64,000 bases of DNA from Sesamum alatum (taxonomy: Eukaryota > Streptophyta > Magnoliopsida > Lamiales > Pedaliaceae). Both the position numbers and the translations under genes were made by a program. Below, one piece after another: positions 22,255 to 34,242 of the stretch. The stretch spans positions 6,634,001-6,698,000 of the forward strand of contig JACGWO010000003.1 in assembly GCA_034509735.1 (NCBI GenBank), read 5' to 3'. The number at the start of each line of letters is the position of its first letter. The stretch's first letter is position 1. Under the pieces are notes generated by a model, which saw nothing but the letters and a program-made list of their open reading frames with translations, was not told the DNA's origin and did no database searches.

Positions 22255-25200
22255 CTAGTCAGAAGCACGTGCGTTGCACGTAATTCGTATTATCTCAACA
22301 AATTATTACATTGTAAGAATAAAATAAATTTATAGTAAGAATATATTAACTAAATTTAATCGTGACTTTATAAATAAATATTATTATTGTTACAAGGAAA
22401 AGAATGTAGTTAAAAAATAAACAATTTTTTCTTCATTTTATTTATTATTTAATATTATAATTATATTTGTTCTACTTGCAATATATACATCTCTTTTAGT
22501 ATAAGTAAATCACATTTGTATAAGTAAATTAGGGTCAAGATAATCATATACATACATAACAAATACACAAAAAAATTAAAACACACTATATGTATTTGTG
22601 TGAAGAATATACAATGACTAAGACTGATAAATAAAAAATATACATTGATTGATTTTTTAAATGAAAAAGTAATGCATTAAAAAATTTAAGTATGTCCATC
22701 ATTTATGATATATAAATATGTTAAAGTAGAATAAACATATATATATATATATTTATTTATTTTTGACTTGGTACTTTTTAATTGTAGTTTAATGTTTGTT
22801 ATAAAATATTTGTTTAGTAAGACTCTTATATTCTCAATAAATGTTGCTTTACATTGATGATCACATTACAGGAACAAACAATGAAAATAAACATTTAGAT
22901 CTTTCATCTTATTAATTAGCTCTAATTAAAATGAAGCATAAAAAGAAAATACAATCAATATCGTATCATGGAATAAGCATAAAAATTCTTTTTCTAATTG
23001 AACTTGTGGTTATTTTAAACTTATTTCACTTATGAAATAATATTTTAATCTTTTTGGGTTGCGTAAATTTTGAAAAGAAAAAATATATTAATTAGTCATT
23101 TTTTTATTTTATGTTTTTACTCCTTATGTTAACTATATTTCAAGTTATTTATAACACAATTTTCTACTAATAACTTCATTATTAAAAAAACATAAACTAT
23201 TTTATTCATCATGTTTTCAAAAGAGATTCTAGACCAAAGTCCTAATTGATTAAACCATCTATGAAACGATTTAAAGTGGAATAATAAGTATTAAATTTTT
23301 TAACTTAGATGATACAAAAATAATTACTTCAATTTAATTTTTTAATGATCAAAAGTTCAACTTATTAAATATTTAAGAGTCCAATTATTGGTCTAATTAC
23401 ACTTTTAACGAGACATCCATAATATTATTTTATTGCCATATAAAATTATAACTATTATGTAATAATTTAGAAAAATATTATCTATATTTTTTTCTCTGAT
23501 ATTTTCATAAAAAATATGATAAAATCAAATTACAAATACACCATAAGAAAAATTATATTGGGAAAAAGGGTAAAACAAATTATTAATTATTTAAAGTCTC
23601 TCTTTTTCTTTTATCATTTATCCTTTTTATATTTTCTAGAGGACCATATATGATTTGATTAGTCTAATAAAGAAAAGATATGAAAAAAAAATATAATAGT
23701 ATAAAATAATTACCTTTCTTACTTTTATGTCTTTTTCTTAATCTGAATACTTGAAAACTAAAATAAAAAAATTTATTCTATTGGGCTCGTCAATATGAAT
23801 ATTTAATTTTACAAATTTAAGTTTATATTACACAATAATTATAGTATTATTCAAGTAAATAAATATATCATGAATAATTAATTGAATAAATAGAATGAAA
23901 AAGGTATATATCCAAATAATATTATAATTTAATATATATTTATTTACTTATTTAATCAGTAGTTGTTTTTTATTTAGTAGCAAGGTTCTAAAGACTTAAA
24001 ATTTTATATTTTTTCTTTGTTTTTTTCTATAAATTCATCTTAATTTGTACTTTCGAATTATAGTAGATGGACAATATTTAATTAGCATAAAAAATTAGAA
24101 AATTATCGTATCATCTCCCCAATTATAAAAAAAATATTAATTTAAACAAACACAATTATCTTAGAGGAGGTACTTTATACGACTCTCACCTATGATCAAA
24201 AGTTTTTTAAGTCTAGTTTCATACGAATTGATTTTATTTGAAAATCTAATGTAATCAAAATGTTACGATAGAATGAAACCACATTGCTATTTTAATAGAG
24301 GAATTTAAAACATAGAAAGTACCATTGGTATTATATTTAAACTATATTATCATTAAAGAAAGCCAAGTATCCCTCATTTTCTATTATTTAGTACATGATA
24401 GTTATTATATTTTTGGGTATTAGAAAAATCTATTTCAAGAAACTTTTTTGAATATTTCATAAGTCTTGTGGTATAGATATCAATATAATCTAATATATAT
24501 AATAAATATCTTGTATGTACAGATCTGTACTTATACTTAAAAATGAAAGTTGTCTATGATCAAATGATGATTAAGATTAGGAGTTTTAATTTAAAATTTC
24601 AGTAAATATACTGCTAGTTGATAACCATTAAAATCAAATGATTAATTTCATTAAAAAAATCACTCAATTAATAGCTCCCTTAAATCTTCTCTTATGTTTC
24701 ATTGGACTTTTGATCTTCAATTTTATAAAAGAAGGTACGTATTTTTAAGTTTTTAGATATTTTCCTCTTATAAATTTTTAGATTTTAAAATTAATTCTCT
24801 CCATGATATTTATCTTTCATCTCTATATTTATGATGAGAAATTCACCATTATTTATGTGAAACATCGATAATTAATCTTTTAGTTCTTTTGCCTTCTATT
24901 GAAATTTTAGATCTTATAATTATTTCTCCTTATAATATTAATTTTCCTACCTTATATTTGTTTTTACTTATAAAATATTACTTTATTTTTTACATGCCTA
25001 TATTCGTAATAAAAAATTATCATTTAAATTAATCCATATTCTAAATTTACTTCATGAATGAAATAAGATTTTAATTTTTTTTTCTGTAGTTGTGAAAAGC
25101 AAGAAATAAATAAAAGTTAGCTTTTGATTTTGATTTTTATTTTTGAACTCTTATAATTATTATCAATAAAGTTGTTTATATTATAATTTTCTTGTAATAA

Positions 25201-25554
25201 TCTCTTTACTTTTTATTTATTCCTCATATTGGTGGAAAGTAGTCTAAATTGACGAAATAGTATCTTATGGAGTGAATTGAATAGAACAATCATAAAAATC
25301 ATTGACTAATTTTATAAGTTAGGGTCGAATTAAAAATATAAGTGTACATAAATTAAATTACTTATTATTGAAAATGATGTAGTAGAAATCTTATAGACCA
25401 AGTAATTTGTGCATTACATAATTAAAAAAATCATAAACTCATTTAATTCATAAAATAAAATTTGAATATTATTATTATTATTTTAGAATTATATTATAAT
25501 GACAATTAATTAAAAAACCACTTATGAAATAATTATTATATTCTAAGTTTGTTT
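22255..25554 (-). mobile_element. AT-rich DNA starting with a Helitron-like 3' end
   Basis: 22255-22285 reads CTAG, six bases, then the hairpin CACGTGCGTTGCACGT: a Helitron 3' end seen from the other strand, preceded by A. The next 3.3 kb is very AT-rich with no open frame of note and no recognisable proteins. I could not find a matching 5' TC end before the copia insertion at 25555; the body may continue after 34243, beyond that insertion. Confidence 0.45.
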
Positions 25555-26933
25555 TGTTAGAATAGGTGACCATGTAGCCAATCTTGGCGGGCAAAATGTA
25601 ACCTATGTCTAGACAATTTCAGTGTTCTGATAAAACTATTAATGAATAAAGAAGTGAAATTCATTCTGGCATTACTTTGTTTGCGTTCACTTTACTGCTT
25701 TATCTATCTGTTCACTACGCAAACAAAGCCCACGGACTGAAAGCCCATTTCGGGGACTGGGACTACGCTTGGAGGTAGGTCCATGAAATCAGTCCCGCCG
25801 AATCAATCCGGAAAACTCCAAGTCAAGGAATCTCGAAAATGGGTACTGGGATTCCCTTTGAGACTTGCACTAAGCATCTGCTCTCGTATTTCATCGACGG
25901 GTGACGAAGGTCGTCTAAGCAGTGTTAGTGGGTTAGCCTGCTGGGGAGCAGCTGACTGAGGTGACTTGCGGGAACCGTCTTACGGAGGACCTTGAGTAGG
26001 GTTAGTAAGGTATGACGTGTATTCCCAGTTCCAACGGTACAGGACAAGTCCTTTGACTTGAGGAACTGCTGAGTTTACATGTGTATCAGGTCTGTATCTT
26101 AGATATGGTGAGAGATTGCCAAGAAGCACTTGAGTAGTCATAAGCCATGTCTAGTGCAGCTCTGGTGTACAAAGTGACAGTAGTTTCCAAGAAAGGATCT
26201 GTCTCCTGTCAAAAGGCATTGACAGTTGAGTCTCACGTATGCTCTATGTCTTGTCCCTAAAATCTGTGGCCACAGTAACTGAACAGAAGGGAAGGCTTCC
26301 CTTGCGGCGTTTAGTAAGGACAAACCGACACTTAGGTCCAAAATGGGTACCTGCATTTTCCGTGCCCTAGACCCTAAGTGGTGAGACCGTAGACAGAAGG
26401 ACAAGTGTACTATTAGAGCCTAAATGTTCATCCCCGGATATTTCACCTAGTCTCTAGTGCCATGGACCATTACTAGATCGCCACCCATGGTAACGGACGG
26501 ATTCTAGGAATCCGACCAAGTCTAGCTGAAAGGTGAACCTAAAGAGTCACACACAATCCACACACATCAATAATTTAATTTAGAATTAAATATTAGAGAA
26601 AAAGGAATGATTAAATTGGATTTAATCGGGACCTTTATTTTCTTAGGAGAATTAATTCCTTCTATTTGATAAAAGAAATTAATCTAATAAATTGGATTTA
26701 TTAGAGGATTAATTTAATAGGCCTAGAATAAAAATTTATAATTTATTATATTTATTTATTTGGCCTTTGGAATATTTAATAGGATTTAAATATTCCATTA
26801 AATTAAATTAATGGTTGAGATTGAAAGGGAGAGATGGATGGCTAGGATTAATTTGACTAGGACTTTGACTAGGTCTTTGACCTAGTCAAAATAGACCTCT
26901 TTAGAGTTGGAGTTTAAAGAGGATTAAACTCCT

Positions 26934-26947
26934 CCTCTATATATAGT
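26934..26947 (+). promoter_or_regulatory. Probable LTR promoter TATA box
   Basis: CTCTATATATAGTC within a C/T-rich context; the inverted family member has CTCTATATAAAC at the same place (about 36249-36260). Transcription would begin roughly 30 bp downstream, which fixes the U3/R boundary near 26970. Confidence 0.55.
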
Positions 26948-26978
26948 CCTAGTCTTTCACTATTTGTAAAGTGATGAA

Positions 26979-27006
26979 ATTCACACACACACACACACAC
27001 ACACAC
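26979..27006. repeat. (AC)n microsatellite in the LTR
   Basis: About 14 CA units just after the TATA box; the inverted copy has a shorter GT-rich run near 36190-36210. Confidence 0.9.
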
Positions 27007-27531
27007 AAATTCGGCTCTCTCCCTCTCCCCTCTCGTCTGCCCTCTCTCTCTCCTCAAACAAGAAAACACTTCTTGATTCTTTTGTTCTTGGAACATTACA
27101 TCAAAAAGGAGAATTAATACCGTTAATTAATAACGTGTTATTAATTCATCCTCTCCAATATTATACTTGTTCGTTCGCTAGCACGACGTGCAAGATACGT
27201 GGGTGGATTGCGTGTTACTGTTCGGAGAGTCTCAAGAACGAGACTTGGAGCAAATCCGGGAACAACGCGAGTAGCAGTTAGAAGACGAAAACGACAATCG
27301 GTAGGTTCCGATTTAATTTTTCGTTCCTTTTATTTTTCAATCCTATGGCCTCCTTGATTTGTTTATGCTTTTAATTTCATGAGATACACCGAACACCCGG
27401 GAAAGTTCAAGGGCACACCCCTTGAACGTGTTTATTTATTTTATCAAAGTATGTTTAATTTTCGTATTTTAATTTTATACCGCGCTTCCGCATTCGCGCT
27501 ATTTTTCTCGGGACGATCCACAATCTTTTAG

Positions 27532-27542
27532 TGGTATCAGAG
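27532..27542 (+). promoter_or_regulatory. Primer binding site of copia element 2
   Basis: TGGTATCAGAG begins two bases after the LTR and matches the tRNA-iMet complement. Confidence 0.9.
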
Positions 27543-27734
27543 TCCGATTCGGTGTATAGGCCTAGGGTTTAATGTGCGTTTTAAGCATGAAACATGTTTT
27601 TGGAATGTTTTAAATAATTCTTGGTTTCTTGATTATTAAAGTATGTCGTTTCTTGCTTTTAATTCATGTGATTATTGCATTGTTGGTATTTTTCTATTTT
27701 TCTTGGGAAACGGGGGTGAAAATTGAACGAAGAA

Positions 27735-28330
27735 CGAAGAAACGCCGCACGCCAACCAGTCGGAGGCTGGCCGCGTGCAGCCGTGTGCAGAGGCTGGGCA
27801 GCCGCGCGCAGGCAGGGGAAGCCTGCGCACAGCCGCCCGGCCAGATGCGCAAGGTTGCGCGCAGCCCGCCAGGCGGACGCGCGGCCGGGTGCGCGCGCAA
27901 ACAGGTAGGGAAGCCCGCGGGCGCGCGCTCGTACGCGCGGCCAGAGTGGCCGCGCGCGAGCACGCGCACAGGGGCGGCGCCTCCGGGCGCGCGCGAATGC
28001 GCGCTGGAGAGTCCGCGCGCAGGCGGGCACCAGGCGGCGCCAGGCGCGCGCGCACGCAGACAGTGGTGTCTGCGCGCGCCCGCCCGCCGGGCACGCCTAG
28101 TGCGCGTGCACGCGCGCACTGCGCACGGGCAAGGGAGCCTGCGCGCGCGATAGCCTACCGGAGCGCCAGGCCGCACGGCCTGCTGCCGACCAAGCGCGCG
28201 CGCATGCAGGCAAGGGCCTGCGTGCGCGCGCCCGGTCTGGCAGTGCCTGCGCGCGCAGGGGCGGCAGGCTGAGCCTGTTGCCCTGCGCGCACGCCGGCTG
28301 GCTGCTGCCGGTGGTGGCGGCCGGTGTTGC
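27735..28330 (+). repeat. CpG-rich leader block of copia element 2
   Basis: About 600 bp of extreme GC and CpG content between AT-rich flanks, with repeated GCGCGCGC, CAGGCGG and GCCCGC words. Frames on both strands stay open throughout because stop codons are rare. No frame shows a domain, and the shorter blocks in the other two elements do not preserve any of the frames, so coding is unlikely. It could act in the RNA leader as a structured region or in chromatin as a CpG-dense segment. Confidence 0.75.
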
Positions 28331-29374
28331 TAGGGTTTCTCCCTATTTTTATTTTATTTATTTTTTTAGTTTTAATTTTTTAATTAATTCTGAAAATTCA
28401 TTTTTTGTTCAATTTTGCCTAATTTTCTAAGACATTATTTTGGGAAGTAAAATATATTGGATTTGGCTCCCGGGGATATTTTTACTTAAAAATAATGAGG
28501 AAAGATTTTCGTAAAATGGGAAAATACTATTACCAACAGTTATGCCATATTTTCACATGCTACGCATTTATTTATTAATTCATCTTGAATAATTCTGATT
28601 GCTTATCATGTATTATTGGTATATTATTATTGTGTGATTGGATCATATAATTATGTGTGTTGGATGAAACGGATGATCACGAGCCCTAGACCGAATGTAT
28701 GGTTTAATTTTATGTTGGGCCTGTGTGCCTCTTTTACAGCTTTCTCCTTCTCTCTTTCTAGTTGCCTTGGAATAATAAGGCATTCTATCTCCCTCCTTAT
28801 GTACTCCCCCGGGGTTTTCGCTGGGTTTCTATTTTTAATATGTAATGAGAGTAGAATAGGAGTGAAGTTTTAATTTTTATGTAATTGATGGAGAAGAAGG
28901 AAGGTCCACATGGAGAGCCCAGACTGAAGGTTCCAAGGCGTTTCCATGAAGTGAGGAAAGAGAAAAGAGACCAAGGCCATCAGAATGATGATTGGGTTAC
29001 TATTAATGTAATAGTATAGGACCAACCCTAGATTGACCATAGATCCACTGCAGGCTCAGTGGATCGCATAGGATTCGGGCTCGTGATCATCCAACAGGGG
29101 CGTGCTAGGCTTTAATTTTGCATGTGGTTATTATGATGGATGAATGACATTTTTATTTATTATGTAACTGCTATGGATGCATTTATTTATTACGCATTAT
29201 GGATGAATTTGTAGATGTATTATGCTATGAGATCTCGGTCTTTACTACTCTCACATTGGTTGGACCAATGTCCAAATATTAGACCCTAGTCAAAATGGAC
29301 ATGAACTCTAGGAGTTTGTCCATGCCTTCAAATCCATGGCATAGTGAGGAAGCTGATTTAGGTCAATAGTGTGG

Positions 29375-29389
29375 TCTCACGAGTCGTGG
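29375..29389 (+). promoter_or_regulatory. Palindromic leader motif, upstream copy
   Basis: TCTCACGAGTCGTGG; its partner is 79 bp downstream. Conserved in sequence and spacing in element 3. Confidence 0.5.
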
Positions 29390-29453
29390 CATGTTATTGT
29401 ACTTAAAAGAAGCTGCACTGTGTCATGAACGAAAAATAGACCACTATTACCTG

Positions 29454-29468
29454 TCTCACGAGTCGTGG
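29454..29468 (+). promoter_or_regulatory. Palindromic leader motif, downstream copy
   Basis: Identical 15-mer. Followed by GGG and a short C/G-rich run, as in elements 1 and 3. Confidence 0.5.
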
Positions 29469-29730
29469 GGGTAACAGTGGGTCTGTGGCTCGGTCGGTTG
29501 GGTCGGGTCTAACGCCCAATTAACATGATTCGCTTGGAGTCCTCGGGATCATGTGAAAGGGTGAGGCAATAGTCTTGGGAATCTCGTGGAACGAGAATGG
29601 TATGGTATACCTCCCACAGGATTTTTTCCATGCGAATCGTAAAAGCGGGGTATGGAAAAAATCGTTGTGGATCCCAAGCCCACTAGGAAAGGGTTTCCCG
29701 AAAATCACGTTTGAGAGTACCGTATTTTTG

Positions 29731-29738
29731 TATAAATA
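29731..29738 (+). promoter_or_regulatory. TATA-like box upstream of gag
   Basis: TATAAATA followed by GTGGGA, as at 16543 in element 1; element 3 has a changed version (AGAAATAGTGGGA) near 61250. It lies 111 bp before the gag ATG. Confidence 0.3.
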
Positions 29739-29841
29739 GTGGGAACATTAAATGACTAAAGACCATGCATTTAATTTTTATCAAACCATCGTCTTTTATA
29801 TTCTGATGATCGCGAACTCTGTTTTAAATGTAGATTTAAAA

Positions 29842-32800
29842 ATGTCTAAGAACCCACTTTCAACCATTCTTGAGACAAACAAATTCAATGGAACCAATTA
29901 CAACGCCTGGTTGCGTAATCTCAGGATAGTCCTGGATTATGAGAACCAAGGCTACGTTATGGACGAGCCTCTCCCTAGGACCTTACCGGAAGGATCCACG
30001 CCGGAAGAACGTGAGACGTTCGAGACTTGGCATAAGGATAACCGGAAGGTCCGTAGCGTCATACTTGCTTCTATGACGAATGAGATTCAGAAGCAGTATG
30101 AAAGGCTAGACGATGTCCCTTCCATCATGGCTCGCCTTAAGGATTGCTATGCAGTCCCGGACCGGCATACTAGGTATGTCACGACCAAGGCGTTCTTTGG
30201 AACCAAAATGACAGAAGCATCCTCTGTACAAGAGCACGGGGTTAAAATGCTTACCCTGGTGGAAAAGCTCGAGGACCTAAAGGCAGGTCTCGATAATGAA
30301 ACGTACGTAGATGTGATCCCCCAGTCACTCCCACCCTCCTTTGACCAATTTATTGTCCACTACAACATGAACGCACTTGAGAAGGGCATTCATGAGTTGA
30401 TTAATATGTTGGTGCAATACGAGGCAACGACTAAGAAGTCCACGCCTTCGGTATTGTTTGGGGGTGCTTCAACTTCCAAAACGAAAGGCAAAGGTGCCGG
30501 ACGTTGGAAAAAGAAGAAAGGGAAGGGAAAGGCCGTCAAAGCAGCTACGAACACTAAGAGTGTTCCCGTTGCCAAAGAGGGGAAAGGCAAAGGAAAGGGA
30601 AAGGTTGTCTCCAAGCAACAGTCGAAGGCATATGACATATGTATCAATTGCCGTGAGAAAGGGCATTGGAAAAGAGAGTGCCCCAAGCTCTTCTCTAACC
30701 AAGGTATATTTGTGATTGAGGTTAATATGGTCACTAATTCTGCCTCTTGGGTATTAGATACCGGCTGTGGAGCTCACATTTGCAATGATTTGCAGATGCT
30801 GAAAAGAAGCAGAAAACTGGGTAGCAGGGAAATGATCCTGAAGCTTGGGAATGGCAAGGCCATCTCGGTAGAAGCAGTAGGATCTACTACTCTAGTAGTT
30901 AGTGATAGTATTAGCATAAAACTAGAGCAAGTTTATTTTGTACCTAGTATGATTAAAAACACCATTTCCATTCCATTGTTGGACAATAGTGGTTATGAGT
31001 TTATGATCAATAAAAATTGCTTTTATTTGATGAGGTGTGGAATTGCTCATCTACTTGGTACATTAAATAACAGGCTCTATATCTTGCAACAAACGAGCTT
31101 CGTTCTCAACGCTCAACACAAACGTAAAATAGATAATAACGGGAACGCCCGACTGTGGCACGCTAGGCTAGGTCACATATCCCAAGATAGGATGAAAAGA
31201 TTGGTAGACTCAAAGAACCTAGAGGTAGGGGACTTGAGTGAGCTACCAACTTGTGAGTCTTGTCTAAGAGGGAAAATGACCAAGAAGCCCTTTGTAGGAC
31301 AAAGCAGGCTTGCCACAAGTCTGTTAGACTTGGTCCATACAGACGTTTGTGGACCACTAAGGACGCAGGCCCGAGGTGGGTTCTCCTACTTCATAACCTT
31401 TACCGATGATCATTCACGGTATGGTTATGTTTACCTAATGAGGTACAAGTCTGAAGCTCTTGAGAGGTTTAAAGAAATCAGACTGGATGTGGAGAACCAG
31501 ACCAACTGCAAAATTAAAGTCCTACGGTCAGACCGAGGCGGTGAATACCTTAGTACCGAGTTCCTTAATTATCTAAAAGAAAATGGTATTATATCTGAAT
31601 GGACGCCTCCCGGGACACCACAATTGAATGGTGTCTCTGAAAGGAGGAATCGAATCCTGTTGGACATGGTTCGATCCATGATGGGTTTTACCAAATTGCC
31701 CTTGTCCTTTTGGGGCTATGCGTTGGAAACAACGGCCAAGTTGCTAAATTTGGCGCCTACCAGTGTATTGACCCGAACGCCATATGAGATATGGCACGGC
31801 AAGCTTGCATCCTACAACTACTTGAAAGTGTAGGATAGCCCGCATACGTCAAGAGGTTAGTGGGAGATAAGCTAGAATCCAGGTCTAGCTTATGCAGGTT
31901 CGTTGGATACCCTAAAGAAACTGCGGGTTATTACTTCTATGACCCCTTGGAACAAAAGGTGTTTGTTTCAAGGAATGCAGTATTCTTGGAGCAAGGCTTC
32001 CCAGAGGATGTCCAACCTGATGAGCTGATCCTTGAGGAATCAAGTGATGGAATCCAGCCATCAGAGGTAGCCGCGGAACCCTCACTTAGAGGATTCAGGA
32101 TAAACACCCGAAGGGCTGACCAACCTCGAGAAGTCCAACATGCTAGGTATGAAGGACAGCCTCAGGAACAGCCAGCCCCGGTCCCTGAACCGCCGGCTCC
32201 GATACAGTCGGCGCCCACATTCACCACTGACGTTCCCGTCCTCCGTAGGTCTACTAGAGAGTCCAGACCTCCAGTGAGATATGGCTTTCTAAATACGACC
32301 GGTCTTTTGGATAACGATCCTAAGACATATGGAGAAGCGATGTCTGACATCGACTCCGGGAAATTGCTTGAGGCCATGAAAACCGAAATGGACTCCATGA
32401 ACGAGAACCAAGTTTGGAGACTTGTAGATCCACCGAAAAGTGTTAAGCCAGTGGGCTGTAAGTGGGTCTACAAGCGCAAACTTGGCGTTGATGGAGAAGT
32501 CACAACCTTCAAGGCTAGGCTTGTAGCCAAGGGATATACTCAACGACCGGGGGTCGATTTAAAGGATACCTACTCGCCAGTAGCCATGGCTAAATCCATT
32601 CGGATCCTGCTCGCCATAGCAGCATGGTATGACTATGAGATATGGCAGATGGACGTGAAAACGACCTTCCTTAACGGTTTCGTTGAGGAAGAAATCTATA
32701 TGGATCAGCCGGAGGGTTTCACAGTCACTGGAGAGGAACATAAGGTCTGTCGTCTCCAGAAGTCCATCTATGGCCTCAAACAAGCATCCCGAAGTTGGAA

Positions 32801-33893
32801 CATTCGCTTTGATGAAGTAATACGGGGCTATGACTTCATCAAGAACGAATCTGACCCTTGTGTATACAAGAAGGTCAGTGGGAGCTCTATAGTGTTCCTA
32901 GTACTTTATGTGGATGACATTCTACTCATTGGTAATGACGTTAGAATGTTGGGGGACACAAAAGCATGGTTGTCAACCCAGTTTTCCATGAAGGACTTGG
33001 GTGAAGCCTCCTACATCCTAGACATCCAGATCGTCAGGGACAGATCTAAAAGGATGTTAGGGCTCACCCAAAACTCATATATGGAGAAAGTCCTAAAGAG
33101 ATATTGAATGGACAACCCCAAATGAGGATTCCTTCCCATGAGGCATGGGATCAAGTTGTCCAAGAAACAGTCCCCGCAGACTGATGAGGAACTTGAAAGG
33201 ATGAAAGTCATCCCCTATGCTTCTGCCGTAGGTAGCCTCCAATATGCGGTCCACTGCACCAGGCCTGACATTGCTTACGCTTTGAGCGTGACAAGCAGAT
33301 ATCAGTCCTGTGCAGGAGAGGCATATTGGAATGCTGTTAAGGGCATCCTTAAGTACCTAAGGAGGACTAGGGAAATGTTCTTAGTCTATGGCAATGGAGA
33401 ACTGATCCTGGAAGGCTTTAGCGACGCTAGCTTCAAGTTTGATGACGATGATGCCAAGTCTCAATTGGGTTACGTATTCAAACTCAATGGAGGAGTAATG
33501 GCTTGGAAAAGTTCCAAGCAAGCAACCACTGTTGACTCCACCACAGAGGCTGAATACATAGCAGCTTCAGAAGCTGCCAAGGAAGCGGTTTGGATGAGAA
33601 ACTACATCCAAGAGTTGGGTGTGGTGCCTAGCATCGGCGAGCCCATTGTCATCTTCTGTGATAACAACGGTGCAATAGCGCAAGCAAAGGAACCGAGATC
33701 TCATCACCGTTCCAAACACATTCTTAGACGCTACCATCTTCTAAGAGAAATGGTAGGAAGAGGTGACGTTCGGATGGACCGAGTCAACTCAGCAGACAAC
33801 ACAGCAGATCCGCTGACAAAGCCTATGTCGCAAAGCGCTCATACGCAACATCTTGAGAAGATGGGGATTAGACATATAGGCGATTGGCTTTAA
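29842..33893 (+). pseudogene. Copia element 2 gag-pol polyprotein, nearly intact
   Basis: ATG 29842 is preferred over 29752 because it starts the conserved 'MSKNPLSTILETNKFNGTNY', also at the start of element 1 gag. Order: gag with a Lys-rich linker; CCHC knuckle 'CINCREKGHWKREC' (30643); protease 'WVLDTGCGAHI' (30748); GAG-pre-integrase 'LWHARLGHIS' (31155); integrase with 'HTDVCGPL', 'FTDDHSRYG' and 'SDRGGEYL'; RT with 'YVDDILLIG' (32910); RNase H with 'EAEYIAASEAAKEAVWM'; end at 33893. A one-base loss with a TAG near 31831, and TGA codons near 33105 and 33123, block translation of full pol. The second TGA stands where element 1 has CGA. Enzymes act in the cytoplasmic particle and the nucleus during retrotransposition. 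The lineage within copia is not assigned. Confidence 0.93.
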
Positions 33894-33895
33894 AG

Positions 33896-33909
33896 GTCAA
33901 GTGGGAGAT
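33896..33909 (+). promoter_or_regulatory. Polypurine tract, copia element 2
   Basis: GTCAAGTGGGAGAT immediately before the 3' LTR. Confidence 0.8.
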
Positions 33910-34242
33910 TGTTAGAATAGGTGACCATGTAGCCAATCTTGGCGGGCAAGATACGTGGGTGGCAAATCGGGGAACAACGCAAGTAGCAGTTAGAAGACGA
34001 AAACGACAATCGATGGGTTCTGATTTAATTTTTCGTTCCTTTTATTTTTCAATCATATGGCCTCCATGATTTGTTTATGCTTTTAATTTCATGAGATACA
34101 CCAAACACCCGGGAAAGTTCAAGGGCACACCCCTTGAACGTGTTTATTTATTTTATCAAAGCATGTCTAATTTTCGTATTTTAATTTTATACCGCGCTTC
34201 CGCATTCGCGCTATTTTTCCCGGGATGATCCACAATCTTTCA
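33910..34242 (+). repeat. 3' LTR of copia element 2, internally deleted
   Basis: Its first 39 bases match the 5' LTR start and then jump to text equivalent to 27190, removing about 1.6 kb. A second gap of about 50 bp follows equivalent 27198. The remaining 240 bp match the 5' LTR end. The promoter region is gone. Short shared bases (GCA) occur at the first junction. Confidence 0.92.

Larger units (their letters stand above)
25555..27530 (+). repeat. 5' LTR of copia element 2 (family B)
   Basis: TGTTAGAATAGG... to ...CACAATCTTTTA; the terminal A follows T instead of the C kept in the 3' copy. It contains a TATA box near 26937 and an (AC)n run. A related inverted copy is at 35672-36712. Confidence 0.93.
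28331..29841 (+). other. Long non-coding leader of copia element 2
   Basis: About 1.5 kb between the CpG block and gag without a supported frame. It shares many blocks with 60230-61340, for example 'GGATGATCACGA' and 'CCGTGATCATCCAACAGGGG'-like text. The 15-mer with the palindrome occurs twice (29375, 29454). TGTAG, a possible 3' splice site, lies shortly before the gag ATG in elements 1 and 2. Confidence 0.6.
25555..34242 (+). mobile_element. Copia element 2, nearly complete
   Basis: TGTTT lies on both sides (25550-25554, 34243-34247). Order: 1976-bp 5' LTR, PBS, 2.3-kb leader, gag-pol, polypurine tract, 333-bp 3' LTR. This is the best-preserved element in the window. The shared parts of its LTRs differ at about 13 of roughly 285 positions by eye, so it is not very recent. 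Confidence 0.95.

Noticed and set aside
26914..27096. Minus-strand frame with a run of Cys-Val
   Set aside because: It is a translation of the (AC)n microsatellite within the LTR.
27629..28272. Several overlapping Ala/Arg-rich frames of 120-175 codons in the CpG-rich block
   Set aside because: Stop codons are rare at this composition, frames are open on both strands, and none is kept in the related blocks at 15905 and 59800.
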